A stretch of 64,000 nt of DNA. It comes from Symsagittifera roscoffensis (lineage: Eukaryota > Xenacoelomorpha > Acoela > Convolutidae). The notes below the pieces were generated by a model. The model was not told where the DNA came from, did no database searches, and saw only the letters and a program-made list of their open reading frames with translations. Numbering within the stretch: the first letter of the stretch is position 1; every line of letters begins with the position of its first letter. The stretch is taken from positions 75,865,786 through 75,929,785 of the forward strand of contig NC_087065.1 in the NCBI RefSeq assembly GCF_963678635.1, written 5' to 3'. Positions 43,732-56,356 of this stretch are shown here, one piece after another. The position numbers and the translations under genes are program-made.

Positions 43732-45828
43732 GACTTGAGATGACCCAAATAATAACCAATTTATATTTGTTATTTGCATTCCATAATTTTTATTATATCA
43801 AATTTTTTTAGCAAAAAAAAATTTTGAAACCTAAGAGGTAATCGGAACATTCGATGCTTTGTCCTGATATACGATAATTTTCGAAACTGAGCTAAAAATC
43901 CGTTTTTAAATATCACTGAATTGCAGTATAGATTGTAATTAAGCAGATAATTTGACAACGATATGGCCGAAAACTTTGCCCGATTTACGGTTTCGGTTTC
44001 ATCTGATATTATCCAACTGAATATGGCTTTTCCTGTTTCTCTTCAGCCTTTAACTAACCTCATAGCCTGACGGCTCAGGTACTGTTTTGCGGACAAGTTT
44101 GCAAGAGATAAAAAAATCTGGCAAAATTAATCAAGATATGGCAAACTAACCCCCGAGCTGCAAGAAGTTAATATGTTGCCCTCTTAGAAGAATTAAAAGC
44201 AAAAGAACTATAACTTTGGCCCATGTGGACAACCCCCCCCCCCCCCTCCTTAAGGGACAAAAACAAGCTCTCCCATGAAATTAAATGACAAGTTCATAAG
44301 CCGTACCGTATGCATGTATTTTTCTCATATGTGATTGGCTGGAAAGTAATTCTTTTGTCGAAAAGTACTCTGCCCCTTAATCAGTTTAGGGGAAAATTTG
44401 TTCACATGGTGCAAAAGTTTACACTGTATTTCAATCACCTGCAATATGCTGAAAACTATTTATACCGATATTGAACAAAATTAGCCAGTAAGTTTTTCCT
44501 TTTTGTTTAATGTGGGCACTTCGTCTTAAAAAATTTTTGGCTCTTTTTTTGGCGAACATAGGAAATTTCGAACGCTCAAATTTTGAATTAATATAAGACA
44601 AAAAATGAACCAAACAAAAGTTGCTTAGATATTCGCCAGACCGAATATGGCGCAATTTTTTTCGGAATTTGCAACCAAAACTTTATTTCAAAAATAAATC
44701 ATTTTGGCTTTTTAAAGGTAATCAAGAATTACGCTGAAACTACCCAGTTAGAAGGTCAAAACTTTTTTTTTTTAAATAAGCCTCGTACACAGCTCAACAA
44801 ACTTCTAGAAGAATACACTTTCTAAAATTCTGTATAAGAGAATATATAGTTTTGGTTGAAACGGTTATTTTCAAAAACTGAGAATCAAACACTTCGCTTT
44901 TAAACAAGTTTCAAACTTTGTGCGCAAATAGCTTCGGCGAAAACCTTTATTACCCAAAAAGTCCAAAATAAAAAAAAAATTTAGATAAATTTTATTTGTG
45001 AATTTCAGAAAAGTTGCACCATATAAATTCGGGTAAACTTTTAAGCAATTTCAGTTTTCTTCACTTTTTGCCTAATTTCAATTTACGCGCATTTTGTCCT
45101 AACAATTCAAAATAGCTCTGTATAGTCAAAAACAAAAAAAATCAGAGCTTACAGACACTTTACTTTCAGTTTTCATAAGTGTCAACTAACTACAATCAAG
45201 TAATATAGTATTGCAATCGAAGTACAGACATCAAGCTTGGATGCCCAAAAAAAGCTGTAGAACAAATTAAAACTACATATTGATACCTTCAAATATATAT
45301 ATGTTGACTTTGCTTTCAAACCACCTTCCAGAGATTTCAATAAATAAATTCTTAAGCAAAAACTTTCCAAAATTTTGCGACATCCATTTTTTTGATTTTC
45401 CGACATTACGAGGTCAAATTTATAAATTTTAAGCGGATTCCGCAGCAAAGGACGCTCCTTTTGGTCTTCTTTTGTTCTTTCGTTTTCTTTAATAGTTCCG
45501 ACAAAATTTTAACATAATTAAAGACTTGTCTCTGGAATCCAGGAACATACAGACACAAAATTGCGCGCCTATCCAGTGCATAGTTTGGGCTCGTAATGGA
45601 GCAAAAACTAGCAAGAAACTCGTCAATTATATAGTTAAGGCAAATGTTGATGATTAAAATACCGATATGGTCAAACTTTATCAACCTTATAAATAAACTT
45701 TTTTCTCAGTTATTATATTCACGGTCTCTTCTCACAAATCACAAGCTTCAGCAGTAAGAAAGTTCGGCCTTCAAAAAAAATTTTGAAATTGAACTTAGTC
45801 AGGAGCGTCCCGGGTCGAGGTCAGGGAC
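43732..45828. other. Intergenic or intronic, with two repeat fragments
   Basis: 43829-43880 is a decayed 3' end of the hairpin-ended repeat (aatcggaacattcgatgc, then tcctgatatacga). 44215-44415 is a foldback-like element (cccatgtggacaaccccccc to ggggaaaatttgttcacatg). The remainder is AT-rich, and the ORFs on either strand lack coding character. Confidence 0.5.
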
Positions 45829-46115
45829 TTATGTTGCGACTATTGCGACTCAAAATTGGTACGCTGCGACCATTGAGACCAAAATCGGGTATGCTTCGAC
45901 TTTGCGCGACCGAAGAAATCTTATGCGACTTTGCGCGATCCAAAAAAGCTATGTTGCGACCATTGCGACCAAAATTGGGTATGATGCGACTTTGCGCGAC
46001 CCAAATAAGGTATGTAGCGACCATTGCGATTTAAAATGGGTTTGTTGCGACTTTGTGCGACCGAAACATTTGTGCGACTTTGCGCGACCCAAAACAGATA
46101 TGTTGCGACTTCCCG
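45829..46115 (+). repeat. 30-bp minisatellite of TTGCGAC words
   Basis: About ten units of roughly 30 bases, two alternating types: 'tatgttgcgaccattgcgac' with 'caaaattggg', and 'tatgatgcgactttgcgcga' with 'cccaaataagg'. Units start near 45830, 45859, 45889, 45921, 45949, 45979, 46010, 46040 and 46069. Because 30 is divisible by three it stays open in several frames, which explains the apparent ORFs at 45783-46331. Confidence 0.9.
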
Positions 46116-46325
46116 GATCGAAGTTTGCGATTTACGTTTCGACCGACTCGACCCAAGCTGTCTATGTTTCTAGGGCGTCTACGTATTTACGGTGAGCAAC
46201 CCTTCTTCAGTTATTTGAACCTCTGCTCACAAAATGCGGTTCATTTGCTATGCTATACTCTTTCGCGACATCCCTTTTTGATCGACGAACGCTTCAGTTT
46301 CCTCGACATGTCATCGCGGCCAAGA

Positions 46326-46475
46326 CTTTAAAATTAAGGGGGAAGCGCGCGCCGAAAAGTGCGGTGACGATAATTTTGAAACCATGAAGTCTTTATAAAT
46401 TTTCGAGAAGTCTTGTAAAATCAACTTGATTGACATAAAAGTTTTAAATTGCTTCTATCGAGAAAATTCTAGATC
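46326..46475 (+). mobile_element. hAT-type MITE, 3' fragment
   Basis: 'gggggaagcgcgcgccgaaa' through 'atcaacttgattgacataaa' to 'gagaaaattctagatccc' matches the 3' part of the MITE family. The 5' end and the final CCCCTG are missing or altered. Confidence 0.65.
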
Positions 46476-47925
46476 CCACTTTGGTATGAGACAGACTATT
46501 TAATGAAACTAGGCGTTTTAAGCTTCGAATAACATCTTTAATTACGTGAATTTTTTTTTTTAAATCTCGTCAACTTTTTCAGAAAGTTTTTAATAAACAG
46601 CCAATATAGTTGAGGCTGAAGGAACAAAAAGTCACCGTCTTTTCATTAATTGTGTATTATTAACCTGCATTTTTGCAAGATATTTTTTGAGGGTTTTTAT
46701 AATAATGTAATGTAAGAACGCGTTTCCGTGTTCTTAAATGTCAGATTAACCTACACTCCATCTCTGCTTTCTGATTCACTAACCATGACATTTTATTCCT
46801 TGTTACTCAATTTGACTGACTCACTTTGTTTAAACGCCCCCTGAAAACCTTTGCGGCTTCCTTATCAAGCCACTGAATTGCGTTGACAACTATTAACTGG
46901 TTTGAAGTTGTTACTTGATTAATTTAAGCTACTTTAACTACAAAATATTTTTGTGACTGGTATTTGTTTTCTTTTTCATAAAAGTTCATAAAAGGCTTGA
47001 AAACATGGGAACATAATTTGTTCAAAGCATGTTTTTATCGCGTTTTTTCCAAGCTATACCGACGTCCAATGCAAGTGAATTACTAAAAAATTGATTTTAA
47101 AAAAATTGGCAAGCTCGAATCAGAACTCAGGAAACACCATCAAAGTCTTTTTTCGACAGAAAAAAAAAATAATGATGTCAAAACTTTAGTGAAAGGAAAA
47201 ACCTTTTGTTCCATGTTTAAGGTTCCTTTTTTCTAATTCCATAATTATGATTTTTTTCAACTTCAACAGTCGTACATGAAACTACTTTTGATACGCATTA
47301 ATTAACTTAAAATTTCATGCGTTTTTTTCTTAGTCTTTTAAGCATAACGCGAACGCAGTGTGCCAAACCAGTTTTAACAAGGTTTCGCCATTACTGTTCC
47401 AACTTTCGAACAAAATAATGGAATACTCTTACTTGGCTGATATTTTTTCCCCGACAGTTTACAGTTTTTCCTCTTGTAGTTTTTGATGGAAAGCTTTATA
47501 TTTTCTGAAGGAAACTGACACCATTAAATCAACATCAAAAAATTTTCTAACTGCTTAAAATAGACAGGTTCGTTAATTGCCTGTTTTTATGGTTTGGAAT
47601 TATTTTTGCGCGCTATTTACCATCGTTCAATAAAATTTGGCTGTGAGATTTTTTCTAAAATAGATGCAACTAGATTGTTCTGTGTATTTTTTATTAGATG
47701 AAAAAATTATTGATTTGTACTCGACATAACGTCTGTGGAGACGATTTTTAAAAAAATGGAAAAGATCAGTGTGATATTTTCTTCTGACAGCTTCCAGATT
47801 TTTAGCTAACCGTTTTGACGGGACCTTTTTGGTATCATCCGAAATGATACCCATAAAAATCTGAGCTCAAAATTGAAATAATTTTTAATCTGCAATTATT
47901 TTTGCATTTTATTGTTTGGGTTTTT
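46476..47925. other. Intergenic, little recognisable
   Basis: 47393-47440 resembles the 5' end of the hairpin-ended repeat (gttccaactttcgaacaaaa, then taatggaat). Otherwise AT-rich with no gene I can support. Confidence 0.45.
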
Positions 47926-48447
47926 GAAAAAAGTGGCGGAATATTTGTGTTCGGGGTGCATTTTTCTCCAGACAAATTTTGAATTTTTGACTAGCAAGTT
48001 TTGACGCAAAAGTTTTTCAATTTTCAAAAAATTATTATAGTTTTGAACTCAAACATTTAAAAATTTTTAAATAGTGATTTTTATGTGAAGCTAAGGGCGT
48101 TTGAAAATTGTCATTTTGGGTAATTTAGAATAACTAACGGGCGATACATTCCGTGCTATTGCTGCGTAACCGGACGTTTATATCGTTCTATGAATTATTC
48201 CAAACTGAACTCAAGCGAGCGAATTTAACTGTTTAAAACTTTGCTATATGATAAATATTTCTTGTATTTCGTGTAGCGTGTGGAGGATCAATCTGACAAA
48301 ACCAACCTTTTTTAAAATCAATCTCAGAGAAAAATTTTTTTTTTTGAAAACTTTCTTTTTTTCCTTTTGCAAACACTGATCCCTAGATCTTAAGAGGCAA
48401 TCGGAATATTCAGGGCTTTGTTTTGCCCTGATACGAGCAGTCTTGTT
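47926..48447 (+). repeat. Hairpin-ended repeat, diverged copy
   Basis: Full length but old: 'agtggcggaatatttgtgtt', then 'taactaacgggcgatacatt', and a 3' end 'cagggctttgttttgccctg' where the hairpin loop has expanded, then 'atacgagcagtcttgtt'. The 71-aa minus-strand ORF at 48244-48459 is repeat-derived. Confidence 0.8.
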
Positions 48448-48952
48448 AGGCTTAGACATTTAATCCGTCTCAGAAAAGGCTTCAGTTTGGATTAAGACAA
48501 AAATTGGTGTTACTATTACGTAATAGAAACTAAAGACTTCCCTTTTTGGCCAAAAGACCCTGAGAGCTCTTCAAATGGAGCTATCCTGGAAAAACTATGA
48601 AACAATGAGTGGAGAACTTATTAAATAAACCGCGAATTTTTGCCAAAACTTTGCAAACCAGCTACAATTGGCGTTCTCTTCTCTTTTGTTAAAAAAAGTC
48701 GAAGACAAACAATGCTTTGATTTTGTTCTGAGTAGAGTGGAATTTTCAGTCAGCCTTCAAAATTGTGAAAAACAATCAGTTTCCTTTCAACTGTTCACAG
48801 CTTGTTTGAATTACGGTTGAAACCTGCAAAAAGTTCATGCTTCTACTTTTTTATATTTTCATCAGTGTTTCTATCAGCCAAAAACATCAAAATTTCAAGA
48901 TAAAATTGGATGGTTCAATTAAGTGTTTTAGGGCTCAATTAATACCAACAAT
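48448..48952. other. Intergenic, no feature seen
   Basis: About 500 bases of AT-rich sequence between two mobile elements. No coding frame or repeat recognised. Confidence 0.4.
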
Positions 48953-49352
48953 CAGGGGCGGATGATTTTTTCGAAAGAGACTGATTTTTAAAAACTTTTC
49001 GATGATTTTGTCGAATTTTTTTAGGTTGACCAAATTGATTTTCCGAACACCTATAAAGACCCATTTTTGACCAAACATTTGCGCCACTGGCCTTTTTTTT
49101 GAAAAAGCAGGCCAAAATGCAGTTTTTGAGCACTTTTTGGAAAATTTTGATCAAAAGCTTGAGTTTTTTCTGCGAGCGCTTCCCTTCAAAGTTAGTAAAA
49201 ATTGGCGCCTAAGGCGCCCTTAGAAAAAATTTAGGGTTGACCAGCCTAAAATAGACGTCAAAACTAATACCAAGGGGGGCCTTTGGTTGTTTAGGGTTCG
49301 AATCCCTGAGCAAGAGGCGTCCGCCCCCCCCCCCCCCCTATATCTGCCCCTA
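48953..49352 (-). mobile_element. hAT-type MITE, copy 3, inverted
   Basis: 400 bp in reverse orientation relative to copies 1 and 2: opens CAGGGGCGGAT and ends ATCTGCCCCTA, with a C-run at 49325-49339. Flanked by ccaacaat / acaacaat, a near-perfect 8-bp duplication. Contains 'ggcgcctaaggcgccc' and 'gaccaaattgattttccgaa' blocks. Confidence 0.85.
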
Positions 49353-49891
49353 ACAACAATGATAAGAAACCTAGAAATCAAGGATTCTGAAGAAAGTAAA
49401 TTTACTGAATTACTGAATAACCGATCTTTAAATTATTATCAAATTGCAATCTGCAACAGAATTAAGGAAAGATTGCACCAAAGTCTAATTTTTGATGGTG
49501 AAAAAAAACGGATTAAAATTTCAGACAATACAATGCTATGGAAATGGACAATACAAAGCTCAAACAGAAAATCGACCAACTTAAAATCTTTCCCCCTAAA
49601 GCGCTTGAAGGGGGAGTTTTATTTACTTTTTTCTAAGTTGAAAATTTCAGCCAATCAGTATCGCGTATTTTAGATGCATTGTCCGCAATCCAAACAACTT
49701 TGGGCGTATAATCTTAACTTGGACTATTTAGTGTAGAAAGATGTTAACTTAATCTGAAAATTATGGTAAAATTTTTAGGGTTTTCCTCAAATTACATACA
49801 CAACAGCCGGTATGCTAGAGGGCAGTTCTTCTGGAATTATTAATAATTCGTAGCAGGAAGTTCATTTTCAGCCAGCTATTACGTAATTACT

Positions 49892-50306
49892 TCAATTAGA
49901 TCCTATACCCGCAGATAGGACAAAATATAACCAACGAGTAACAGCCAAAAACTTAATTTCAAAAGGAACGTTTATTAGGAAGCGATTGTAGGTTTTTTCG
50001 GTTTTGTTAGGGAGGAAGGCGTAAATGCAAGCTGGCGCAATGCCAGATACACTAACATGAATTGAATAAAGCTGATAGAACATTTTTGGAGTAATTTTGA
50101 AAGTTGTGGTTATGCTCTCCACGCGTCTCGATTAATTCGTTATTTTCAGTAATGGCAGTTGCTCGACATTTATGTGTTTGATATTTTGAGCAAATCCAGT
50201 TTTCTGTAAACTTATTTTTCCGCTTGAAAGAAAATTCATGGCCGGACGCTATAAGAATTGGCTTGTTTTTAGATGAAACTGTGAACTCGAAAGAAGACTC
50301 AATCAT
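49892..50306 (-). pseudogene. FLYWCH/MULE transposase relic
   Basis: On the minus strand, ATG 50306 opens a FLYWCH-type zinc finger: FEFTVSSKNKPILIASG, then WICSKYQTHKCRA, ending GEHNHNF, with the Cys-Cys-His-His set in place. A different frame (50122-49892) then reads KMFYQLYSIHVSVSG, PACIYAFLPNKTEKTYNRFL, which matches the conserved MULE transposase segment (FxQLYxIH ... LLPNKT ... Y). In MULE transposases these two blocks are normally separated by a longer linker. Here they nearly abut and are out of frame, so this is an internally deleted, frameshifted relic. MULE transposases cut and paste DNA in the nucleus; this one is inactive. Confidence 0.75.
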
Positions 50307-50324
50307 AATGTGTTTATTTATCAC

Positions 50325-51682
50325 AATTGCGTTTGTTTATCACTTGAGTAAAGTATAAAGTGACTGTCAGAATTTAATTTTTGTCAGAATTTGTACGGCA
50401 TATTGTTTTGAATTAGCACAAGCAGCTTTTTTTTAGTAATCATAAAGGTTTAGCGAAAAGTCTAATTGAAAATAAATTACAAACCTGTAGATAAGAGTCT
50501 TAAGTAAATTGGGAAGCCTCCTTTTAGCATGTATAACTAAGATAAACCAAGTTTTTCATTATGGTGCGTGTGTTAATTGCAGGATTAACTTTGGTGTGAT
50601 AAGAGTTAAGATAAGGAATTCATAAAGCATTAATTTTAATAGTGAAATGACTAGGTGTTAAAATGTACTGTGTTAAACTGGAAAATAGGAGTTATATTGT
50701 TGTCGATTTAAATTGTTTAGTAGTGAAATGACTAAGTTTTAAAATGTACGGTGTTAAATTGTGTGTCAATAAATTGTAGGACACCGTTTCTTTAGGTAAA
50801 GCTGGTCGACAAAATAAGTTAGGTCGACGAAACTTGATAGGACAGAGCGCAGATTGAGATAGCAAAAAGTTGCCAAACTTGCCCTCATTTTTTCAAAGCA
50901 GAGTTTTTTACGGCTTTATGGGTAAAAACTTATCTTCTTAAAAGTAAACACTTATCTTCATAAAGCGCAACACGGTGAATTTGGATGTCTTTTTTCAAAT
51001 TTTGAAAAACAGATTCTTATAACAAGATTTTAAGCCAAGCGGTGAATTTTATGGATTTTGTTAACTAAGTTAGCTACACCCCACCCCTATGGATTCGTTA
51101 CAGGGTTCATAATTCACACAATGCTCATTTGGTTAACCATTTGAATAAATTCCTTAAAAGGGTGCCAAGCTTTTCTACTATAAGGACGGATAGTTGGCCG
51201 GCTCAGATACAATTTATCTGAAGAAAAATGAATAGTTTGTTTTCTGTGATTGTATTCCTGCACTAAAGTTGTATGGATTATAGTCTGTTATACAATGGCC
51301 TACAATCATTTCATCTTTTTCTACATACAAAACGAATTAATCATGATCCATTTAAAAATGTGGGGATGGGCAATAAACGCGGAGCGTGATTAAGGCATAA
51401 AATTGAATGAATAAATATGAGTTAAATACGTTTTCTATGCATAGCTTACGGTTTTAGGGATTGCTCAGCATAATGGTGTCCGCGAATTAGTTATGAACAT
51501 TTTTAATGCAAAATTCTTGCAGCCGATTGTTTTCAAGAAATTGACTAGCGATCATGTTTTTTTGGATTTTTGATAAACAGACTTCTCCAGGATTTTTGTT
51601 ACGTAACAAAATCGATTGAATTGACAAAAAAGTTGATTTTAATGGGTTTTGAGTTTATTGAGTTTAAGTCCGGGGTGGCTTT
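50325..51682. other. Intergenic with a short direct repeat
   Basis: 'agtgaaatgacta(g/a)gt(g/t)ttaaaatgta(c)' occurs at about 50640 and 50725, roughly 85 bases apart. No gene recognised. Confidence 0.45.
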
Positions 51683-51990
51683 CTCTTTGAGTAACTTCGG
51701 ATAGGGTACACCGTCTGTTCGTCACGCTATCTTTTTTTTCGGCCGGATAGATTCGTGCAGCTTCTTACTCTTAGACCGATCCTAATCTTACTCTTACATT
51801 TCTTTGTCTCAATAGTTCTATTATATACTGGTATTTTTGCGAGGTTAGAGGAGGGGAAGAGCAACTGCTGTCTAAGTTAAATTTATTCTTCTCTGGCTGA
51901 AACTATAAACAGCTTCAGCCTCACAAATTATAGTAAGTTTTAGTCATGGATCATGATTGGTTAGTTCTAAGTATTATGCAGTGATATTTA
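51683..51990 (-). repeat. Old diverged LTR fragment of the same or a sister retroelement
   Basis: 'gagtaacttcggatagggta', 'caccgtctgttcgtcacgct' and 'ttcggccggatagattcgtg' match the other LTR copies. Downstream similarity weakens but keeps order (taagttaaatttattcttct; tcatgattggttagt). Older than the fragments at 34325 and 35940. No internal element sequence is adjacent. Confidence 0.8.
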
Positions 51991-52974
51991 TCAAGAATAT
52001 AATAGGAAAAATAAAATACTTGTTTTGAGTTTGTTCCAATTTTTTAGTTTTGAAAAAAAAAACGTTTTAAATCCCCTAAAAATTCGCATGATTGTAGCGG
52101 ATTTGAAAAATGATTACACAGATAAAATTTTTTCCGGTTTAATCCACTAAAACTGATGTTTTTAATGATACATCAATTCAGGTTATTAATAGAGGGAGTG
52201 AAAAAAACGCTTCCTTGATAATTTTGTGAAAAATTCTTCATTTTCATTTTTTATGCAATTGAATTTAGCACGCATCTGCAAAATATTTCTTGAAGCATTA
52301 AAGATTTCAAGACAAATCATATTTGCAGTCTATTCAAAACATTTCAAAATTATATTAAAATTTGTTCTCATCAATATTGGTGAGAACCCAAAATTTGTCT
52401 GAATCATTCAAAAAAATTAGGGCATTAAAAATACCAAGTAAACAATAGGCCCATAAAAAAGTTGTTTGTCAAAATAGATCACGATTACTCAAGATTTTTA
52501 TCCGCATGTTGCATCAACCGGTTTTTGAAATGCTTGAATCATATCCCTAGAAATGCTTTCAACAACGTTTCATTTTAATTTTGAGTGTTATCAATTTTTG
52601 ACGTCAAAAATTGTATGGAAAAAGGCGGCAAGGGGTTTAGAAAGTCAAAGGAAACTGGTAAATAGGCCGAAGAATTTTAAACCACCCAAATTTTGATTCT
52701 TTGTCAAATTTTTTGGCTTGAAGTCCCTTAATTATCAATTCGGCTTGAAATTCGTCATTTGATATATCGGGGACCCGCAAAATAGTTAAGTAGGATTTGA
52801 CTTTTTTTAAAATTGAAATAGTTCATAGTCGTTCTTAAGTCCATATATACTTAATGAGAATTTCCTCTGATGCACATCACTTTTCTGTCGTAGCGCTGAG
52901 ACAAGAAGTACAAAAAACTTATTTTCGAATTGATGCAATAAATATGGCAGTTTGATGACATATTTTTCCGATTT
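51991..52974. other. Intergenic, no feature seen
   Basis: AT-rich, many T and A runs; no gene or repeat that I can support. Confidence 0.4.
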
Positions 52975-53488
52975 TTGAAGAAAAGATGAAATATTTTTGC
53001 TTGGTGTGATTTTTTCTGCAGGCATGTTTCGACTTTTGACTGGATTTCTGAACAAGGTTTTATATATACTATCTAAAGTTATTGACGTTCTGAGCTCACT
53101 TTTCCAGACTAAATACATTTTACCTGTGAAGGTTTTGTAAAAAAAAAAGTTTTTGAAGTTGGCTAGTTTGGCCATTCTGGGACAGCTAATGCGCGATAAG
53201 TTTCGTGCTATCAACGCGTGAGCTGAGGTCTACTCTGCTCACTAATAGTTTTAAGTTGGTTTCAGACCAGCTATTTGAGTTTTTTGCATTGTTGCTAGAC
53301 GCTATTTGCATTACTTCGTACATAACATAACGTTTGTAGCAAAACTTCAAACCATGAAAAAAACAACTTTGTTTCATTTTCTGAATTTGATTCAATTGGA
53401 AAATGTTTGTGAAATTTTTATTAAAAACTATTCCATAGTACACAAAGGACAGTTTAGCAGTGTACCCTGATACGAGCAGCTCTGTCTG
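52975..53488 (+). repeat. Hairpin-ended repeat, most diverged copy
   Basis: Shares 'ttctgcaggcatgtttcgac', 'ctaatgcgcgataagtttcg' and 'tatcaacgcgtgagct' with the family and ends 'taccctgatacgagcagctc'. The terminal stem has decayed. The ORFs in it (52807-53214, 53186-53500) are repeat-derived. Confidence 0.7.
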
Positions 53489-54989
53489 TTTTTGAAACAA
53501 AAGTTTATTTTTTCAGAGAGTAAGTCGTTAAAGTTTTGTTGGTTGATTTCTAATTCATTCTTTTTGCTTTAATAATTGAGTGATTACTAAAATTGATCGC
53601 CTGAAACCAAAATTATTTGAAAGACCAGTTTTCACACCTTTATTCAAATATTAGCATTCGTTCAAAAATCATTTTTTCAAAAATTTGTCTGAAAATTAAC
53701 TAATAATGCAATTATAGAATTCGTTCGAAGATCAATTCTTCTAACCTTTTTCTGAAAGATAACCAATAAGTTAAAAACTAATAATGCGATTTGGATTATT
53801 CGCCAGTCATTCTTTGTTCAAATGTGAAAAACAAACTTCTCTCAAAACCTAACTGAATTTTGTTTTCAAAAATAAAATGATTATGCCCGTGATACCACCT
53901 TTTTTTTTACTGCCTAATGACTGTCTGTTCCATTTTTTTTCGTTCTATTTTTATTTTGTTCAATCTACACCTAATCAGGTAGAAGCATTTCTTTTTGCTT
54001 TGCAAATGGACCTTGAGTAGTAGAAAAGCCAGGCCACTTAACAACAGTCGAGATAAAATCAATAAATATGATTGATTTGGCCCATACTTTCCCTGCAGAC
54101 GATTTAATTCAATTACTCAATTCGGCTGCTTGGATTTTGGAGACCTCGCTCACATGTATTTTCTTCCTAACCACTTCCTCTTTCCAAACACCTGGAAAAG
54201 ATGGACAAATATTGACAAAATTTCAAAAGATTTTGAAGGATAGTTGCTCGCTGCAAAATCTTTTGCAAAGGTTCTAATTTTAGCATTCATTTTCACTGAA
54301 CGACGCTAAAGTTTCTAAATAATCGAAATGATTTTTTTTGGTAGGGGAGATCAAAATAGTCGCAGAAGCTGTTGATTAAATTGTTGCTGGTTCCTTGAGA
54401 TGATTCCAGTTATCCTCTTTGTTTTTTGTTGAAATAATTTTATCAGAGTTACATATATATATTTGAGACAAATATATTCTGCTGTTATGAACCATTTTGA
54501 AGTTTTTCAACGAACAATTGCAAGAATTTTTCATCATCAAGTGGTTTTATTAAGTTTTTAGACATCCCACTTTGTAATTTCAAAATTTAGGACTAATTAT
54601 TTATGTGGGAAAAGACCGATATACAATAGGTTCAACCTTTACGGGAAACTGTTCATGTGCTTTTAAAAAAGACTGACTGGCATTTTTTTGCTCTGGGTAA
54701 AGTTGGGTTACCCTCAAACAAGGCAGATGAATCACTTGGAGATCAAACATTGACCTTTCGAATGAGAGGCGGAGACTTACGCTACTTCGCCGTAACTCTC
54801 GGCGACACAATGCATCACAAAACGGGATGAGAAACTGCAAAAGCGCCATAGTCCCACATCAACAACGAAAGGATTTTATTACCGCCGTGAATAATTTCAG
54901 TTCCCACTTTAGTGGAAAGAAAATTGCAAACAAAAATTGCAGCTTCTTAACTAACGGTTTTTGACGGAACCCATGACCTGACCTCAAAA
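53489..54989. other. Intergenic, no gene supported
   Basis: 54601-54849 is somewhat GC-richer and carries an 82-aa minus-strand ORF (MALLQFLIPFCDAL start) without recognisable motifs. It could be a decayed exon or chance. Otherwise AT-rich. Confidence 0.4.
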
Positions 54990-55152
54990 CTAAACGATAA
55001 TTTTTCGTAAATCTATGGGAATTTGAAAAAAAAACAAATCTGACTCTTTGCTCCAATAATTGTGACTACTAGTCACGATTATTGCAGCAAAGCGTCAGAT
55101 ATGTTATTTTTTTTTCAAATCTCCATGGATTTACGAAAAATGATTGTTAATT
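54990..55152. repeat. Near-perfect foldback, arms about 80 bp
   Basis: Left arm 'cgataatttttcgtaaatct' to 'ccaataattgtgacta'; right arm 'ctagtcacgattattgcagc' to 'ggatttacgaaaaatgattg'. The arms meet with almost no loop at about 55068/55069 (actactagt). Could be a foldback transposon, a snapback duplication or a small-RNA hairpin source. Confidence 0.8.
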
Positions 55153-55421
55153 TATTGGCAGTTTTTGTGATTTAGCGGCCGCTCTATCCCTTCAACTTTT
55201 CAGTGTCACTGCTACTCAAAATTATTACCTTTGGTACTGTTTTGCACAACTTTTGAGTGGCTTACCGACCATTAAAAAATCTAAAGGGTTTTTCGTGCAA
55301 ATGAATTGCAGTTTTTGATGAAAAAAATTGCGGCAGAAAATGTTTTTTTTGGTCAAAAAGTCTCCGAAAACGCCTCAAAATTGAACTTTTGGGTACATTT
55401 AATGAGATTCTTACCCAAGGC

Positions 55422-55812
55422 CAGTAGCTGATTTATGGGGGGGGGGCGGTGGGGGCAGACGCTCTTTTCTTCATGAATTCGGCCCCCGGCCGCCCCAAAG
55501 GCCCCCACTAGATATCCATTTTTGGCTGACTGACCTTAAAAATTTTTAAAGGCGCCTTCGGCGTCAATCTATACTATTTTTGAGGGGGAGCGCGCGCCGA
55601 AAAAACGCGATTTTTTGGTCAAAATTTTTCAAAACGTGCCTTTTTTAAAACGCCTTTTTTGGCCTTTTTTCTAAAATTTGCTTCCGGCGCAGAAAACTTT
55701 TCAAATTTGGGTCTTTATAGTGGTTTCGGAGAGCTCACAAAAAAGTGGACAAAATTTTCAAAACATTTTTTTAAAACCCGCCCCCTTCGAGAAATTCCTA
55801 GATCCGCGCCCG
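55422..55812 (+). mobile_element. hAT-type MITE, copy 4
   Basis: 391 bp with decayed termini (CAGTAGCTGAT / ATCCGCGCCCG) but clear family interior (ggcgccttcggcgtcaatct, gagcgcgcgccgaaaaaacg). Flanks cccaaggc / caaaaggc are an imperfect 8-bp duplication. A G-run lies at 55438-55447. Confidence 0.8.
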
Positions 55813-56356
55813 CAAAAGGCAACAATTTTTTCTAAAAATGTTGTTTCAATGTTTGAAATATATTTTTTAAAGCCATAACTATTTGCCATAACTATTTGCC
55901 CATAAAAATTTCATTACACTACAAAACTAGTTAAGCTTTCTCAAATCAGTTTTAGTAAATGCTTTCTGCGAGACAAATTGACATTAGTCTTCATTAGTCG
56001 GGATTGAAAAAAGCTAACTCTAGTCGATTTTAATGCACATTAAAAAGGCCTCGAGTTTAACCTAAGCCCTATGAAGCAAGACTTGAATGTCTTTTTCAAC
56101 TAATTACCGCCAACTTGCGTTCAAATTAATTCTTATATGTTTAAAAAGGACATAAAGAATCAATCAGTTCGTTCGAGTTCAAAAAATATCGTCAAAGCAA
56201 ACTGTTTTTTATAAATCCGCAGCATTAATTAGGCCTTTAGCTTGAATATAAAAATAATTGCATCACCAAAAAACTACCAACTAAAAGTAGTGGAGTAAAT
56301 TATTCCTTAACGTAGAACAAGTGAATAATTTTTCAATTTTTAGTCGTAAGAATTTT
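55813..56356. other. Intergenic, no feature seen
   Basis: AT-rich, includes a direct 'ccataactatttgccataac' repeat near 55875. No gene. Confidence 0.4.

Noticed and set aside
45783-46331. Overlapping Leu/Arg/Cys-rich ORFs
   Set aside because: Explained by a 30-bp minisatellite whose period is a multiple of three.
54601-54849. 82-aa minus-strand ORF in a GC-richer patch
   Set aside because: No recognisable domain and no partner exon; left as a remark only.
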